Assembly: GCA_012274165.1 (NCBI GenBank)
Contig: JAAPAA010000268.1
Coordinates: 1 to 46,892 of the forward strand
Source of the DNA: Thiobacillaceae bacterium
Lineage (GTDB): Bacteria > Pseudomonadota > Gammaproteobacteria > Burkholderiales > Thiobacillaceae
Direction: 5' to 3'
Length of the DNA: 46,892 nucleotides
In this document: positions 18,739-27,729 of the stretch, piece after piece
How the letters are laid out: every line of letters begins with the position of its first letter
Numbering within the stretch: position 1 is the stretch's first letter
The notes under the pieces: model-generated
Told to the model about the DNA's origin: nothing
The model's database searches: none
The model's input: only the letters and a program-made list of their open reading frames with translations
Translations under genes and position numbers: made by a program

Positions 18739-19185
18739 ATGTTCAAGCACCTGCTCGTACCCATCGATGGCAGCGAGTTATCCCAGACAGCCCTGAAACA
18801 GGCCTGTTCTTTTGCCCGGGAGACCGGCGCCCGGCTGACGGTCTATCACGCAAAATCCGCTTACTTGCCCTACGGAATGGCCACCGAGGGGATGTTTGAC
18901 TTTGCCGTGGCCAGCGAGGCATATCGCATTGCGATGGACAAGCGGGTCGAGTCGATCCTGAACAACGCGAAACAAACGGCGGCCGAGGCGGGGGTGGCAT
19001 GTGAAGCCGTCAGCACCGAATGCGAAGAACCCCATGAAGGCATCATCGCGATGGCGCAAAGTCGCGGCTGCGACCTCATCTTCATGGCGTCGCATGGCCG
19101 TCGCGGGGCGCGCGCCTTGATGCTGGGTTCCGAAACGCAGAAGGTCCTGACGCACTGCAAAATCCCGGTGCTGGTGTGTCGTTGA
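18739..19185 (+). CDS. UspA-family universal stress protein
   Basis: 148 residues from Met at 18739 (MFKHLLVPIDGSELS), preceded by AAAGGAGG 6 bases upstream; the longer frame from 18691 has no family-like residues. The N-terminal VPIDGS strand-loop and the C-terminal ATP-binding motif (ASHGRRGARALMLGSETQKV) are typical of the ATP-binding Usp class. Such proteins help cells survive starvation, anoxia and oxidative stress. It is divergent from polX and 33 bases upstream of the PEBP-like gene. The stress-gene surroundings (HPF, BCAM0308, Hsp20 remnant) support a low-oxygen or stationary-phase role, by inference. Confidence 0.9.
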   Translation: MFKHLLVPIDGSELSQTALKQACSFARETGARLTVYHAKSAYLPYGMATEGMFDFAVASEAYRIAMDKRVESILNNAKQTAAEAGVACEAVSTECEEPHEGIIAMAQSRGCDLIFMASHGRRGARALMLGSETQKVLTHCKIPVLVCR

Positions 19186-19218
19186 GTTGAAATACGCTTT
19201 TTAGGTGGTGTTGAAATC

Positions 19219-19812
19219 ATGCACGCCCATACAAGACGCCTGTTTCTGGTGTGGATTGTGCTGGTGGCCTTGTCAGCCATCCCGGCTACGGCTTCAGGGA
19301 ACGGATCGCCCCACCACCCAAAGGAGAACGCTGCCATGAGTTTGACCCTCAGTTCGGCCTCTTTCCCGCACAACAGCGTGATTCCCTTCCGTCATACCTG
19401 CGATGGCCAGGATCGTTCGCCGCCGCTTGCCTGGACCGGCGTGCCTGCCAATACAAAAAGCCTGGTCCTGATCGTCGACGACCCGGACGCGCCGGATCCC
19501 GCCGCGCCCAAGATGACCTGGGTGCACTGGCTGCTCTACAACCTTCCGCCTGAAGCGACTGGTTTGCCCGAGGGCGTTGCGAACACGGATCTGCCGGCGG
19601 GCACCCGGCAGGGCGTGAACGACTGGCAGCGCACCGGTTATGGCGGACCGTGCCCGCCCATCGGCCAGCATCGCTATGTCCACAAGCTGTTTGCGCTGGA
19701 TGTGTTTCTGCCAGACCTGAAGCAGCCCGCCAAGGCCGCGCTGGAAAAGGCGATGCAGGGCCACATCCTGGCGCATGCCGAACTGGTCGGGGTGTACCAG
19801 CGGCCGCGCTAA
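19219..19812 (+). CDS. Exported YbhB/YbcL-type phosphatidylethanolamine-binding protein
   Basis: 197 residues. A Sec signal peptide spans residues 1-26 (MHAHTRRLFLVWIVLVALSA), then the PEBP fold: FRHTCDGQDRSPPLAWTGVP, LVLIVDDPDAPDP, MTWVHWLLYNLPP, and GYGGPCPPIGQHRYVHKLFALD. The conserved DPDAP and GPCPP ligand-pocket motifs are intact. Bacterial members are small periplasmic or cytoplasmic proteins of unclear role; kinase inhibition is known only for eukaryotic relatives. An internal ATG at 19336 would give a cytoplasmic form, but the long frame has a clear signal peptide. It is followed by a hairpin and converges with ggt. Confidence 0.85.
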   Translation: MHAHTRRLFLVWIVLVALSAIPATASGNGSPHHPKENAAMSLTLSSASFPHNSVIPFRHTCDGQDRSPPLAWTGVPANTKSLVLIVDDPDAPDPAAPKMTWVHWLLYNLPPEATGLPEGVANTDLPAGTRQGVNDWQRTGYGGPCPPIGQHRYVHKLFALDVFLPDLKQPAKAALEKAMQGHILAHAELVGVYQRPR

Positions 19813-19843
19813 TGTTCCGGCCCTGCGAGGGGTAAGGTTTGGT

Positions 19844-19863
19844 CATTCCGGCGGACCGGAATG
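19844..19863. terminator. Hairpin between convergent PEBP-like and ggt genes
   Basis: Arms CATTCCGG and CCGGAATG (19844-19851 and 19856-19863) are exact complements around a 4-base loop, in the 63-base gap between two convergent genes. No T run follows on either strand, so a role as bidirectional terminator is plausible but unproven. Confidence 0.45.
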
Positions 19864-19875
19864 CAGCCTGGGGGA

Positions 19876-21678
19876 TCAATCCTGCGGTGCTTTGACCCGG
19901 ATCACCGTGCCTTCGCGGCGTGGATCGGCCGCACCCTCGTGGACGCCTGTCGCCAGGTCGATCGCCACCGCCTGCACCGAGCCGATGCTCGCCTGGCAGC
20001 CATTCGTGCCAGCTTCACCCAGGCCGATATGCCCCAGCTTGCGCAAGGCATCCTGCGTGCCGACGCTGAACGCGGGCTGCATGAAGACCTGGCCGCCTTC
20101 GCAGCTCACCTGGCCGGCAGCCTGGGTGACCGACAGGCGCGGGGCATCGATGGCCTGCTGCAGGGTCATGCCGTGGTCGACCAGATTGAGCGTGACGTTG
20201 AGCACCGAGTTGATGATGGTTGCGCCGCCGGGCGAACCGAAGGCGGCAACCGGCTTGTCCTGTTTCAGCAGCAGCAGCGGGGCCATGCTGGAGCGCGGGC
20301 GCTTGTAGGGGGCAACGTCATTGGCGCCGGGGTTGCCCGCCACGGCGTCGGCGCTGGGCGCCAGGTTGAAATCTGTCAGTTCGTTGTTGAGCAGGAAACC
20401 ATAGCCCGGCACGGTGATGCCCGTGCCCCAGGTGTATTCGATGGTGGTGGTGACACTCACCACGTTGCCCCAGCGGTCGACGATGGCGAAGTGAGTGGTG
20501 TGCGGGCTTTCTTCGTGGACACGCGATGGGGCTGGCCGCACGGTGGTGGATGAATCCCAGGGCGTGGGGTCGCCGGCCTGCGGCGTGTCCATGCGGCTGT
20601 CCGGTTTGATCTGTGCGGCGCGGGTGGCCAGATAGCCGGGATGCAGCAACCCGCGTTGTGGCACCGGCATGGTGTCGTCATCGCCGATCCACACCGCGCG
20701 GTCGGCAAACGCCAGCCGCATCGCCTCGATCATCACGTGCAGGGTTTGCGGACTGTCAAAGCCGTAGCCCTGCGCCGTGTCGCCGAGCGGAAAGCGCTGC
20801 AGCAGGTTCAGCATCTGCAGCACCGTCAAGCCACCCGACGACGGCGGCGGCATACCCTCCAGCGTCCAGCCGCGGTAGTGGCCGATCAGGGGTTGTCGGA
20901 TCACCACCTGATACTGCGCGAGATCGGCGAGCGTCATGCGGCCGCGGCCGGCGTCGCCGAGTTCGCTGCGGCTGCGTTGCTGGGCCTTGACGATGGCCCG
21001 GGCAAGCGGGCCGCGATAGAACGCATCAGGCCCCTTGGCGGCAATCAGCTTTAGCGTCTTCGCCAGGTCGGGCTGCACCAGCCAGTCGCCTTCGGCGAGC
21101 GGTACGCCGCCGGGGCGGAAGGTCGCGGCGGTTTCCGGATGCAACTGCGTGCGGCCATCGTCGTGGGCGATGTCGTCCGCCAGAAAGCGGTTGACGCGAA
21201 AGCCGTGCCCGGCGAGTTCGATCGCCGGCGCCAGCGTGTCGGCGAGTTTCTTGGTGCCCCAGCGGCGCAGCGCGGTGTCGATGCCGCGCAGCGTGCCGGG
21301 CACGCCGACCGCCAGGCCGCTGGTCGAGGCCAGCGGAAACGCCATCGCCAGGCCATCCGGAGCAAACATGTCGGCGCTGGCCGCCGCCGGGGCGCGCTCA
21401 CGCGAATCGACGATGAAGGTCTCGCCGGTCTTGGCGAGGTGAACCAGCATGAAGCCGCCCCCGCCGATACCGGAGGACTGCGGTTCCACCACGTTGAGCG
21501 CGAACTGCACCGCGGCGGCGGCATCGATGGCATTGCCGCCCTGCGCCAGCATGCGCGCGCCGGCAGCCGCAGCGGCCGGATGCGACACCGCCACCACGCC
21601 GTCTGGCGAGGCGGCGAACAACGTGGTGGAAAACAGGCACAGCGCAAGCCAGCGCGTGCAATGCAAACGTGCGTTCAT
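19876..21678 (-). CDS. ggt: Gamma-glutamyltransferase
   Basis: 600 residues from Met at 21678 (MNARLHCTRW), with a Sec signal peptide ending near TLFA-A; a Met three residues earlier is also possible. The N-terminal nucleophile hydrolase fold shows GVVAVSHPAAAAAGARML, SSGIGGGGFMLVHL, the autocleavage site HTTHFAIVD (Thr near residue 394 becomes the new N-terminus) and the substrate pocket GSPGGATI. The periplasmic enzyme transfers or hydrolyses gamma-glutamyl groups of glutathione and similar peptides. It is monocistronic here and convergent with the PEBP gene. Whether it acts on products of the GCS2 operon 7-11 kb away is only a speculation. Confidence 0.92.
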   Translation of the reverse strand: MNARLHCTRWLALCLFSTTLFAASPDGVVAVSHPAAAAAGARMLAQGGNAIDAAAAVQFALNVVEPQSSGIGGGGFMLVHLAKTGETFIVDSRERAPAAASADMFAPDGLAMAFPLASTSGLAVGVPGTLRGIDTALRRWGTKKLADTLAPAIELAGHGFRVNRFLADDIAHDDGRTQLHPETAATFRPGGVPLAEGDWLVQPDLAKTLKLIAAKGPDAFYRGPLARAIVKAQQRSRSELGDAGRGRMTLADLAQYQVVIRQPLIGHYRGWTLEGMPPPSSGGLTVLQMLNLLQRFPLGDTAQGYGFDSPQTLHVMIEAMRLAFADRAVWIGDDDTMPVPQRGLLHPGYLATRAAQIKPDSRMDTPQAGDPTPWDSSTTVRPAPSRVHEESPHTTHFAIVDRWGNVVSVTTTIEYTWGTGITVPGYGFLLNNELTDFNLAPSADAVAGNPGANDVAPYKRPRSSMAPLLLLKQDKPVAAFGSPGGATIINSVLNVTLNLVDHGMTLQQAIDAPRLSVTQAAGQVSCEGGQVFMQPAFSVGTQDALRKLGHIGLGEAGTNGCQASIGSVQAVAIDLATGVHEGAADPRREGTVIRVKAPQD

Positions 21679-22069
21679 GGGCAACATCGAATAAACCGGA
21701 ACAGGTTTCAGCCTGTCGGGTTTTGGCGCACGCGTCAATGCGCTGCAGGGGGAGTGGCTGAGTTCGGCCCAGAAGTGGTCAGTCAGTTAGGCTACCGCGA
21801 ACGTCGGTACCTCGGCCATTGCGGCCGGTGGCGTCCCCCCAGTTAAATGACCGGTGTCGTGCAGGTTGCCGACGTTCAGGGAGTACGCCACCGAATGGCT
21901 GCTTTCGTTAGCAGCGAAGGACGGCAGCCGACCCATTTCAGCCAGTTGTGGCTGCTTCCCGAGTGTCCGTTCAGCACTAGATGCTGCCATCTGCAGCCGA
22001 CCAATATCCTCATTCATTTAAGCGGCTTCATCATTTTTCACCGAAATCTCCAGCGCATCCCCTGGATGG
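21679..22069. other. Gene-free region with degenerate dispersed repeat
   Basis: 391 bases between ggt and the EVE stub. I see no convincing gene. Around 21975-22010 lies a segment beginning GTCCGTTCAGCA that matches, imperfectly and on the opposite strand, a segment near 31325-31350. Patterns of this kind (GTCCG..., GGCTGC..., CATTC) recur in non-coding remnants of many proteobacterial genomes. Confidence 0.35.
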
Positions 22070-22231
22070 TTAACCCGGGCGATTCAGCTTGTCGCCAACC
22101 TTCATCTGGTCGCGCATGAAATTGCGTGTCTGGTCGTTGCGCACGCCATACCTGGCGAGCGTCTTGGGCATCTTGGCTAAATCGTCGACGCTGACGTCGG
22201 ATGGTTCGGACTTCACCAGCCAATAGCGCAT
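22070..22231 (-). pseudogene. Truncated EVE-domain protein (N-terminal third)
   Basis: From Met at 22231 the frame reads MRYWLVKSEPSDVSVDDLAK, then GVRNDQTRNFMRDQMKVGDK, and stops after 53 residues (LNRPG, TAA/TGA region at 22070). The start is the standard beginning of bacterial EVE-domain (PUA-like) proteins, normally about 150 residues, which bind modified bases in nucleic acids. The break comes right where VGDxVLFYHS is expected, so about two thirds, including most of the pocket, is lost. It lies at the left edge of the sulfatase island, so the truncation may mark a rearrangement end point. Confidence 0.65.
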
Positions 22232-22510
22232 AGGTAAGTCCCTATAGTTCATTCCTGCCGGCGCACATGATCTCCGGCCTGCTTCTATCAAGCTTCACCG
22301 CAACGATGCCACGACGCTCGCGCAGGATCGACTTCCCCGGAATTTTGCAAATCCCTTCCGGGGTGCCTGCAGGGTAATGCCCGTGCTTGGTGTTCTTGGT
22401 GCTTGTCCACAGCCATGTCAGCGTCTGGAAAAAAAGCAAGCTTGCTCTATAAACAATGGGCATGGGCTACTACATGGCTGCACATCGCACCGTGGGCTTG
22501 GATAACCAGT
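22232..22510. other. Intergenic stretch without recognisable gene
   Basis: About 280 bases between the EVE stub and the duplicated segment. Short open frames occur on both strands, but none has a credible ribosome site or family-like sequence. It may be remnant sequence at the island boundary. Confidence 0.35.
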
Positions 22511-22623
22511 CTCAAGAAGTCCATGTGCGCCGGAATGCTGTTGGCCGCGGCATCGACAATGTCCGTGGCGGACGAAAGCGGGGGGTGAGCTTCTGGCTGC
22601 CGGCCAGTTCGGCAGCTTCGCTG
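22511..22623 (+). repeat. Degenerate duplicate of the 5' end of the SphA-like gene
   Basis: This stretch repeats 30000-30112 with scattered substitutions and at least one single-base gap. Both begin CTCAAGAAGT and both contain GCCGGAATGCTG, GGCCGCGGCATCGACAA and GAGCTTCTGGCTGCCGG. Translated, it gives the same signal peptide (MCAGMLLAAASTMSVADE versus VCAGMLLAAASTTSVADE), then shifts frame. It is a non-coding direct repeat of the first third of a signal-peptide region, 7.5 kb upstream of the intact gene. Confidence 0.75.
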
Positions 22624-22652
22624 AGCAATTATTCATATAGAGGAACACAGCC

Positions 22653-25019
22653 ATGAAAGTCAACCTCATGCAAGACCTCATCGCCGTCGCCGGACTCGCG
22701 CTGGCACTCGCCGGCACGACGGTTTCAGCGCAGGAAAAACTCGATCGCACGGTGCTGCCGATCGCGGAACCCAAGCGGCAGACCTACACTGAGCTTGACG
22801 CGCGCAAGGCCAAGGCCCCGCCGCGATTCGAGGTCAAGGCACCCAAGGGCGCGCCCAATGTCGTCATCGTACTGATCGACGACATCGGCTTCGGCGGACC
22901 CACCACGTTCGGCGGCCCGATCCGTACCCCGACCTTAGACCAGCTCGCCCAGTCCGGCCTGCGCTTCAACAACTTTCACACCACGGCGCTGTGCTCACCG
23001 ACACGAGTCGCCCTCAAGTCCGGCCGCAATCACCACACCGCCAATGCCGGCTCGATCATGGAGACCGCGACGGCCTTCCCCGGCAACACCGGGCAGATCC
23101 CGAACAGCGTTGCGCCGCTGGCCGAAATGCTGCGCCTCAACGGCTACAGCACCGGCGCCTTCGGCAAGTGGCACGAAACCGCCGCCTGGGAGACCAGCGT
23201 GTCGGGGCCGTTCGACCGCTGGCCCACCCACCAGGGCTTCGACAAGTTCTACGGCTTCATCGGCGGCGAGACCGACCAGTGGTACCCGCTGATCTATGAC
23301 GGCACGATCAAGGTCGACCCGCCGAAAATGAAGGACTACCACTTCAGCGTGGACATGACGAACCAGGCCATCAACTGGGTGAAAGCCCAGCAGTCGATGA
23401 CGCCGGACAAGCCGTTCTTCGTCTATTACGCCACCGGCGCGGTACACGCGCCGCACCACGTGCCGAAGGAATGGGCCGACAAGTACAAGGGCCAGTTCGA
23501 CAAGGGCTGGGACCAGACCCGGGTCGACACGCTCGAGCGCCAGAAGAAGCTCGGCGTGGTGCCGCCGAATACCCAATTGGGCGAGCGACCCAAGGACCTC
23601 AAGGCGTGGGACTCGCTGCCGGCAGACCAGCGGCGTCTCTTCGCGCGCCAGGCCGAGGTGTTCGCCGGATTCCTGGAGCACACCGACGACCAGGTCGGGC
23701 GCTTCAGGAAAGCGCTGGAGGACATCGGCGAGTTGGACAACACGCTCTTCATCTACATCATGGGCGATAACGGCACCAGCGCCGAGGGTGGCTTCGTCGG
23801 CATGTACAACGAGATGACCTACTTCAACGGCGTGGAGGAGAAGGTCGAAGACCTGATCCCGCTGATCGACAAGTGGGGCGGTCCGGAAACCTTCCCGCAC
23901 ATGGCCGCTGGCTGGGCGGTGGCGTTCGACACGCCCTTCTCGTGGACCAAGCAGGTGGCGTCCGACTTCGGCGGCACGCGCAACGGGATGGTCATCCACT
24001 GGCCGAAGGGTATCAAGGAGAAGGGCGGGCTGCGCAGCCAGTTCTCGCACGTCATCGACATCGCGCCCACGATTCTTGAAGCCGCCGGGCTGCCGCAACC
24101 CAAGAGCGTCAACGGCACGGTGCAGACACCCATCGAAGGCACCAGCCTGCTCTACGCCTTCAACGACGCGAAGGCGCCGGAGCGGCACAAGACGCAGTAC
24201 TTCGAGATGTTCGGCAATCGCGCGATCTACCACGAAGGCTGGTTTGCCCGCACCATCCACCGCGCGCCCTGGCAGACCACCAACCTGCCGCCGCTGACCA
24301 CCGACGTCTGGGACCTCTACGACGTGAGGAACGATTTCAGCCTCACCAAGAACCTGGCCGCCGCGCAGCCCGAGAAGCTGAAGGAGATGCAGGCGCTGTT
24401 CATGAAGGAGGCGCAGAAGTACAACGTGCTGCCCATCGACGACCGGACCATCGAGCGCACCAACGCGACCCTTGCGGGCCGCCCGGATTTCATGGGCGAC
24501 CGCACCTCCCTCACGCTCTACGAGGGGATGCAGGGCATGCTCGAAAACAGCTTCATGAACATCAAGAACCGGTCGAGCAAGATCACCGCGGATCTCGAAA
24601 TCCCGGCCGGCGGCGCCAACGGCGCGATCCTGTCGCAGGGCGGAAAGTTTGGCGGCTGGTCGCTGTACATGAAGGATAGCAAGCCGTCCTATGTGTACAA
24701 CTTCCTCGGGCTCGACCGCTACACCGTCACCGCGCCCGAAGCGCTGCCGGCGGGTCCGGCGAAAGTCGTTCTGGACTTCGCCTATGACGGCGGCGGCCTT
24801 GGCAAGGGCGGCAAGGCGACGCTCTCCGTGAACGGAAAACAGGTTGCCGAAGGGCGCGTCGAAAAGACCCAGCCCAATATCTTCTCGGCGGACGAGACCG
24901 CCGACGTTGGCATCGACAACCAGACGCCGGTCGCCCAGGGGATCGGCATCGGCCCCGAGACCCGGTTCACCGGCACGATCCAGAAGATCGTCCTCGAAGT
25001 CAGCCCGATGAAGAAATGA
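22653..25019 (+). CDS. Exported arylsulfatase
   Basis: 788 residues with a Sec signal peptide (cleavage likely after TTVSA, residue 26). The sulfatase fold shows the metal-binding VIVLIDDIGFGGP (Asp76/77) and the active-site CSPTR (Cys114, Arg118), the CxPxR signature whose Cys must become formylglycine. GKWHE and MGDNGTSAEGG supply further active-site residues. Length and the C-terminal beta-rich part match large type I arylsulfatases. It hydrolyses sulfate esters, presumably in the periplasm. Its stop overlaps the next gene, a formylglycine-generating enzyme, by ATGA, which fits activation in cis. AGAGGAA precedes the start. The natural substrate is unknown. Confidence 0.92.
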   Translation: MKVNLMQDLIAVAGLALALAGTTVSAQEKLDRTVLPIAEPKRQTYTELDARKAKAPPRFEVKAPKGAPNVVIVLIDDIGFGGPTTFGGPIRTPTLDQLAQSGLRFNNFHTTALCSPTRVALKSGRNHHTANAGSIMETATAFPGNTGQIPNSVAPLAEMLRLNGYSTGAFGKWHETAAWETSVSGPFDRWPTHQGFDKFYGFIGGETDQWYPLIYDGTIKVDPPKMKDYHFSVDMTNQAINWVKAQQSMTPDKPFFVYYATGAVHAPHHVPKEWADKYKGQFDKGWDQTRVDTLERQKKLGVVPPNTQLGERPKDLKAWDSLPADQRRLFARQAEVFAGFLEHTDDQVGRFRKALEDIGELDNTLFIYIMGDNGTSAEGGFVGMYNEMTYFNGVEEKVEDLIPLIDKWGGPETFPHMAAGWAVAFDTPFSWTKQVASDFGGTRNGMVIHWPKGIKEKGGLRSQFSHVIDIAPTILEAAGLPQPKSVNGTVQTPIEGTSLLYAFNDAKAPERHKTQYFEMFGNRAIYHEGWFARTIHRAPWQTTNLPPLTTDVWDLYDVRNDFSLTKNLAAAQPEKLKEMQALFMKEAQKYNVLPIDDRTIERTNATLAGRPDFMGDRTSLTLYEGMQGMLENSFMNIKNRSSKITADLEIPAGGANGAILSQGGKFGGWSLYMKDSKPSYVYNFLGLDRYTVTAPEALPAGPAKVVLDFAYDGGGLGKGGKATLSVNGKQVAEGRVEKTQPNIFSADETADVGIDNQTPVAQGIGIGPETRFTGTIQKIVLEVSPMKK

Positions 25020-26181
25020 GCCAGAACAACAGGCAACGCCGTGAACGAACGGCGGCGCAAGCTGCGCCGCCGCTTGCACCGGCAAGCCACGCTCGCCGCA
25101 ATTTCCTGATCGCAGCAGGAATCACGGCCAGCGGCGCGGCTGGCGGCCTGGGGTGGTGGTGGTACAGGCGAGGCTTGTCCCCGCAGGAGCCGGTGGTGGT
25201 TGTCGGCGACGGCGTGCGCGGCCCCCTCGGCATGGCGGCGAGTTCCTCATGGGCAGCGACCACAAGCTCGCGCAGCAGAACGAGCGGCCGGCGCACAAGG
25301 TGCGCATCGGCGGTTTCTGGATGGACCGCACGCACGTCACCAACGCGCAGTTCGCGGCGTTCGTGAAGGCGACCGGGTACGTGACGACCGCCGAGCGCAA
25401 GCTGGACTGGGAAAAGATCGCGCCGGGAACGCCGAAGCCGCCGGACTCGGAGCTGGTGCCCGGTGCGATGGTGTTCATCGGTACCGACGAGCCAGTCCCG
25501 CTCGACGATTACTCGCGATGGTGGGCGTTCGTGCCCGGCGCGGACTGGCGCCATCCGCAGGGGCCGAGCAGCAACATCGAGGGCAAGCACGACCACCCGG
25601 TGGTGCAGGTTTCATACGACGACGTGGCCGCCTACGCGAAGTGGGCGGGCAAGCGCCTGCCGACCGAGGCCGAGTGGGAATTCGCCGCGCGCGGCGGCCT
25701 CGAACAAGCGACTTACGCGTGGGGCGACGACCTCGCGCCGCAGGGCCGGATGATGGCCAACATCTGGGAAGGCCGGCAGGAGCGCTTTCCCGTCGTGAAG
25801 CCGATCGTGAGCGCCAAGGCGGGTGGTGCGGTCGGCACTTCGCCCGCGGGCACCTTCCCGGCCAACGGCTATGGCCTGTACGACATGACCGGCAATGCCT
25901 GGCAATGGGTCGCCGACTGGTACAGCTCCATTTACTTTGTCACGCAGGAGCGCGCAGGAAAGGTGATCGATCCGCGCGGGCCTTCGGAGAGCTACGACCC
26001 GGAGGATCGCAGCGTGCCGGTGAATGCGCCGAAGCGCGTGATCCGCGGCGGCTCGTTCCTCTGCAACGTGGATTACTGCCTGAGCTATCGGCCGAGCGCG
26101 CGCCGCGGTAGCGATCCGCTCAACCCGATGTCGCACCTCGGCTTCAGGCTGGCTGCTGACGTGGACCGCCGAGTGACATAG
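25016..26181 (+). CDS. Formylglycine-generating enzyme (SUMF1/FGE family), Tat-type N-terminus, frameshifted
   Basis: The ATG at 25016 overlaps the sulfatase stop. Its frame gives a twin-Arg-like leader (ARRNFLIAAGITASGAAGG, then WWWYRR) up to about GDGVRGPLG. The catalytic domain continues in another frame from about 25230 (GGEFLMGSDHK) to 26181; 1166 bases is not a multiple of three. The domain keeps WMDRTHVTNAQFAAFV, RLPTEAEWEFAARGG and, at 26062 and 26077, the two active-site Cys in GGSFLCNVDYCLSYR, spaced as in human FGE. It oxidises the sulfatase Cys to formylglycine with O2. A one-base indel near 25225-25240 splits leader from enzyme: either decay or sequence error. Confidence 0.8.
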
Positions 26182-26214
26182 CCGGGCCAATCGATTACCC
26201 ATGGGAGACCGATC

Positions 26215-27696
26215 ATGAAGACCAGACACCTGAAAGACGTTATCGCCAGTGCCGCAGCGCTAGCGCTCGTCGTCACCGCAATGACCGCCGGCGCGCAGAC
26301 GCAGACGACCGATACCCGCTTCGGCAAGCTGAACTTCGAGAGGGGGTATCCGACCGACGAGACCACGAAGAAAGTTTTCGATGAGATGGACTACCAGCGT
26401 GCCGTGCAAGCCTACTTGTGGTCCTATCCGGTCGTTTCGTTCGAGTCGATCCGGTTGGGGGTCAAGCGTGACCTCGGCGTCGACCACAACGAATTCATCA
26501 TCGCCGACAAACTCGCCGACGCCAAGGGCATCTGGCTCACGGCGAACGACAGCACGGTCTATGCTTTGACGAACATCGATCTCGGGAAGCATGGGCCGAT
26601 GGTGGTCGATGTCCCGCCCGGCGCCATCGTGGGCCTGATCGACGATTTCTGGCAGCGCGCGATCACCGACCTGGGCCTGCCCGGGCCCGATAAAGACAAG
26701 GGCGGAAAGTTTCTGCTCCTTCCCCCTGGCTACAAGGGCGAAGTTCCCGCGACCGGCTATCACGTCCTGCGGGGGACGATGAACAACTACAACGTCATGG
26801 TCCGCGGCATCGCGGTGAAAGGCGACTTCGGCCCCGCGGTGCAGGTCGTCAGCAAGATGAATGTTTACCCGTGGAGTGAACGCAGCAAACCCAAGGCTGC
26901 CAGGTTCGTTTCCTTCTCGGGGAAGGTGGTGGACACCCTTCCGCCGGCCGGCATCGAATACTGGGCGCGGCTTTCTGCGTTCATCAACAACAACCCCGTT
27001 CACGAGCGCGATCGCTTTTTCATGGCCATGCTGAAGCCCCTGGGCATCGAGAAAGGCAAGCCGTTCGCACCCAATGTGCGGCAGAAAGCGATCCTCGAAG
27101 AAGCGGCCCGCGCCGGCGACGCCATGGGTCGCGTGATGCTCTTCGAGGGAGAGCAGCGCATCGCCAAGGCCAACGCCTTTGCCGGCACACAGTGGAACTG
27201 GGTGGTCCTCAATAGCACCAACGGGGAAAGCGAACATTACAGCCAGCTCGACGAGCGGCTGCACTACACATACGGCGCCATCTACACCTCGCCTTTCATC
27301 GGGTCGAAGAAGCCCGGCCCCGGGTCGGAATACGTCCAGGCCTTCAAGGACAAGGACGGCAAGCGCCTCGACGGCGGCAAGTCCTATCGCCTGCGCGTGC
27401 CGGCGAACGTGCCGGCCGTGAGCTTCTGGTCGCTGACGCTCTACGACACCGCGACCCGCTCCATGATCCAGAACCCCAGCGGTGACGCCGCCCACTCGTC
27501 CTATGACAAGCTCAAGGCCAACGCCGACGGCTCGATTGATCTTTACTTCGGACCCAAAGCTCCCGCCGGCCAGGAGAGCAACTGGACCGAGACGGTTCCT
27601 GGCAAAGGCTTCTACCCGATGTTCCGCTTTTACACCCCAAAACCAGGGGTGTTTGACGGAACGTGGAAACTGCCGGACGTCGAGTTGGTGAAATGA
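26215..27696 (+). CDS. DUF1254/DUF1214-domain exported protein, copy 1
   Basis: 493 residues with a Sec signal peptide (MKTRHLKDVIASAAALALVV, cleavage near TAGA-Q). The body has the DUF1254 block (DYQRAVQAYLWSYPVVSFES, NDSTVYALTNIDLGKHGPMV) and the C-terminal DUF1214 block (SFWSLTLYDTATRSMIQN, YFGPKAPAGQESNW). The molecular function of this family is not established. Members often sit in clusters for degradation or transport of unusual compounds. GGGAGACC precedes the start. It is 33 bases after the FGE gene and is paralogous to the protein at 28422-29939, with similar domain order and C-terminal phrases. Confidence 0.85.
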   Translation: MKTRHLKDVIASAAALALVVTAMTAGAQTQTTDTRFGKLNFERGYPTDETTKKVFDEMDYQRAVQAYLWSYPVVSFESIRLGVKRDLGVDHNEFIIADKLADAKGIWLTANDSTVYALTNIDLGKHGPMVVDVPPGAIVGLIDDFWQRAITDLGLPGPDKDKGGKFLLLPPGYKGEVPATGYHVLRGTMNNYNVMVRGIAVKGDFGPAVQVVSKMNVYPWSERSKPKAARFVSFSGKVVDTLPPAGIEYWARLSAFINNNPVHERDRFFMAMLKPLGIEKGKPFAPNVRQKAILEEAARAGDAMGRVMLFEGEQRIAKANAFAGTQWNWVVLNSTNGESEHYSQLDERLHYTYGAIYTSPFIGSKKPGPGSEYVQAFKDKDGKRLDGGKSYRLRVPANVPAVSFWSLTLYDTATRSMIQNPSGDAAHSSYDKLKANADGSIDLYFGPKAPAGQESNWTETVPGKGFYPMFRFYTPKPGVFDGTWKLPDVELVK

Positions 27697-27729
27697 CACG
27701 CGACCCAACACACGCCCAGGAGATCTGTC

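Noticed and set aside
22995..25085. 696-residue open frame on the minus strand, antisense to the sulfatase
   Set aside because: Its composition is Arg/Val/Asp-rich without known motifs, typical of antisense frames in GC-rich genes, and it covers a clear sulfatase with intact active site.
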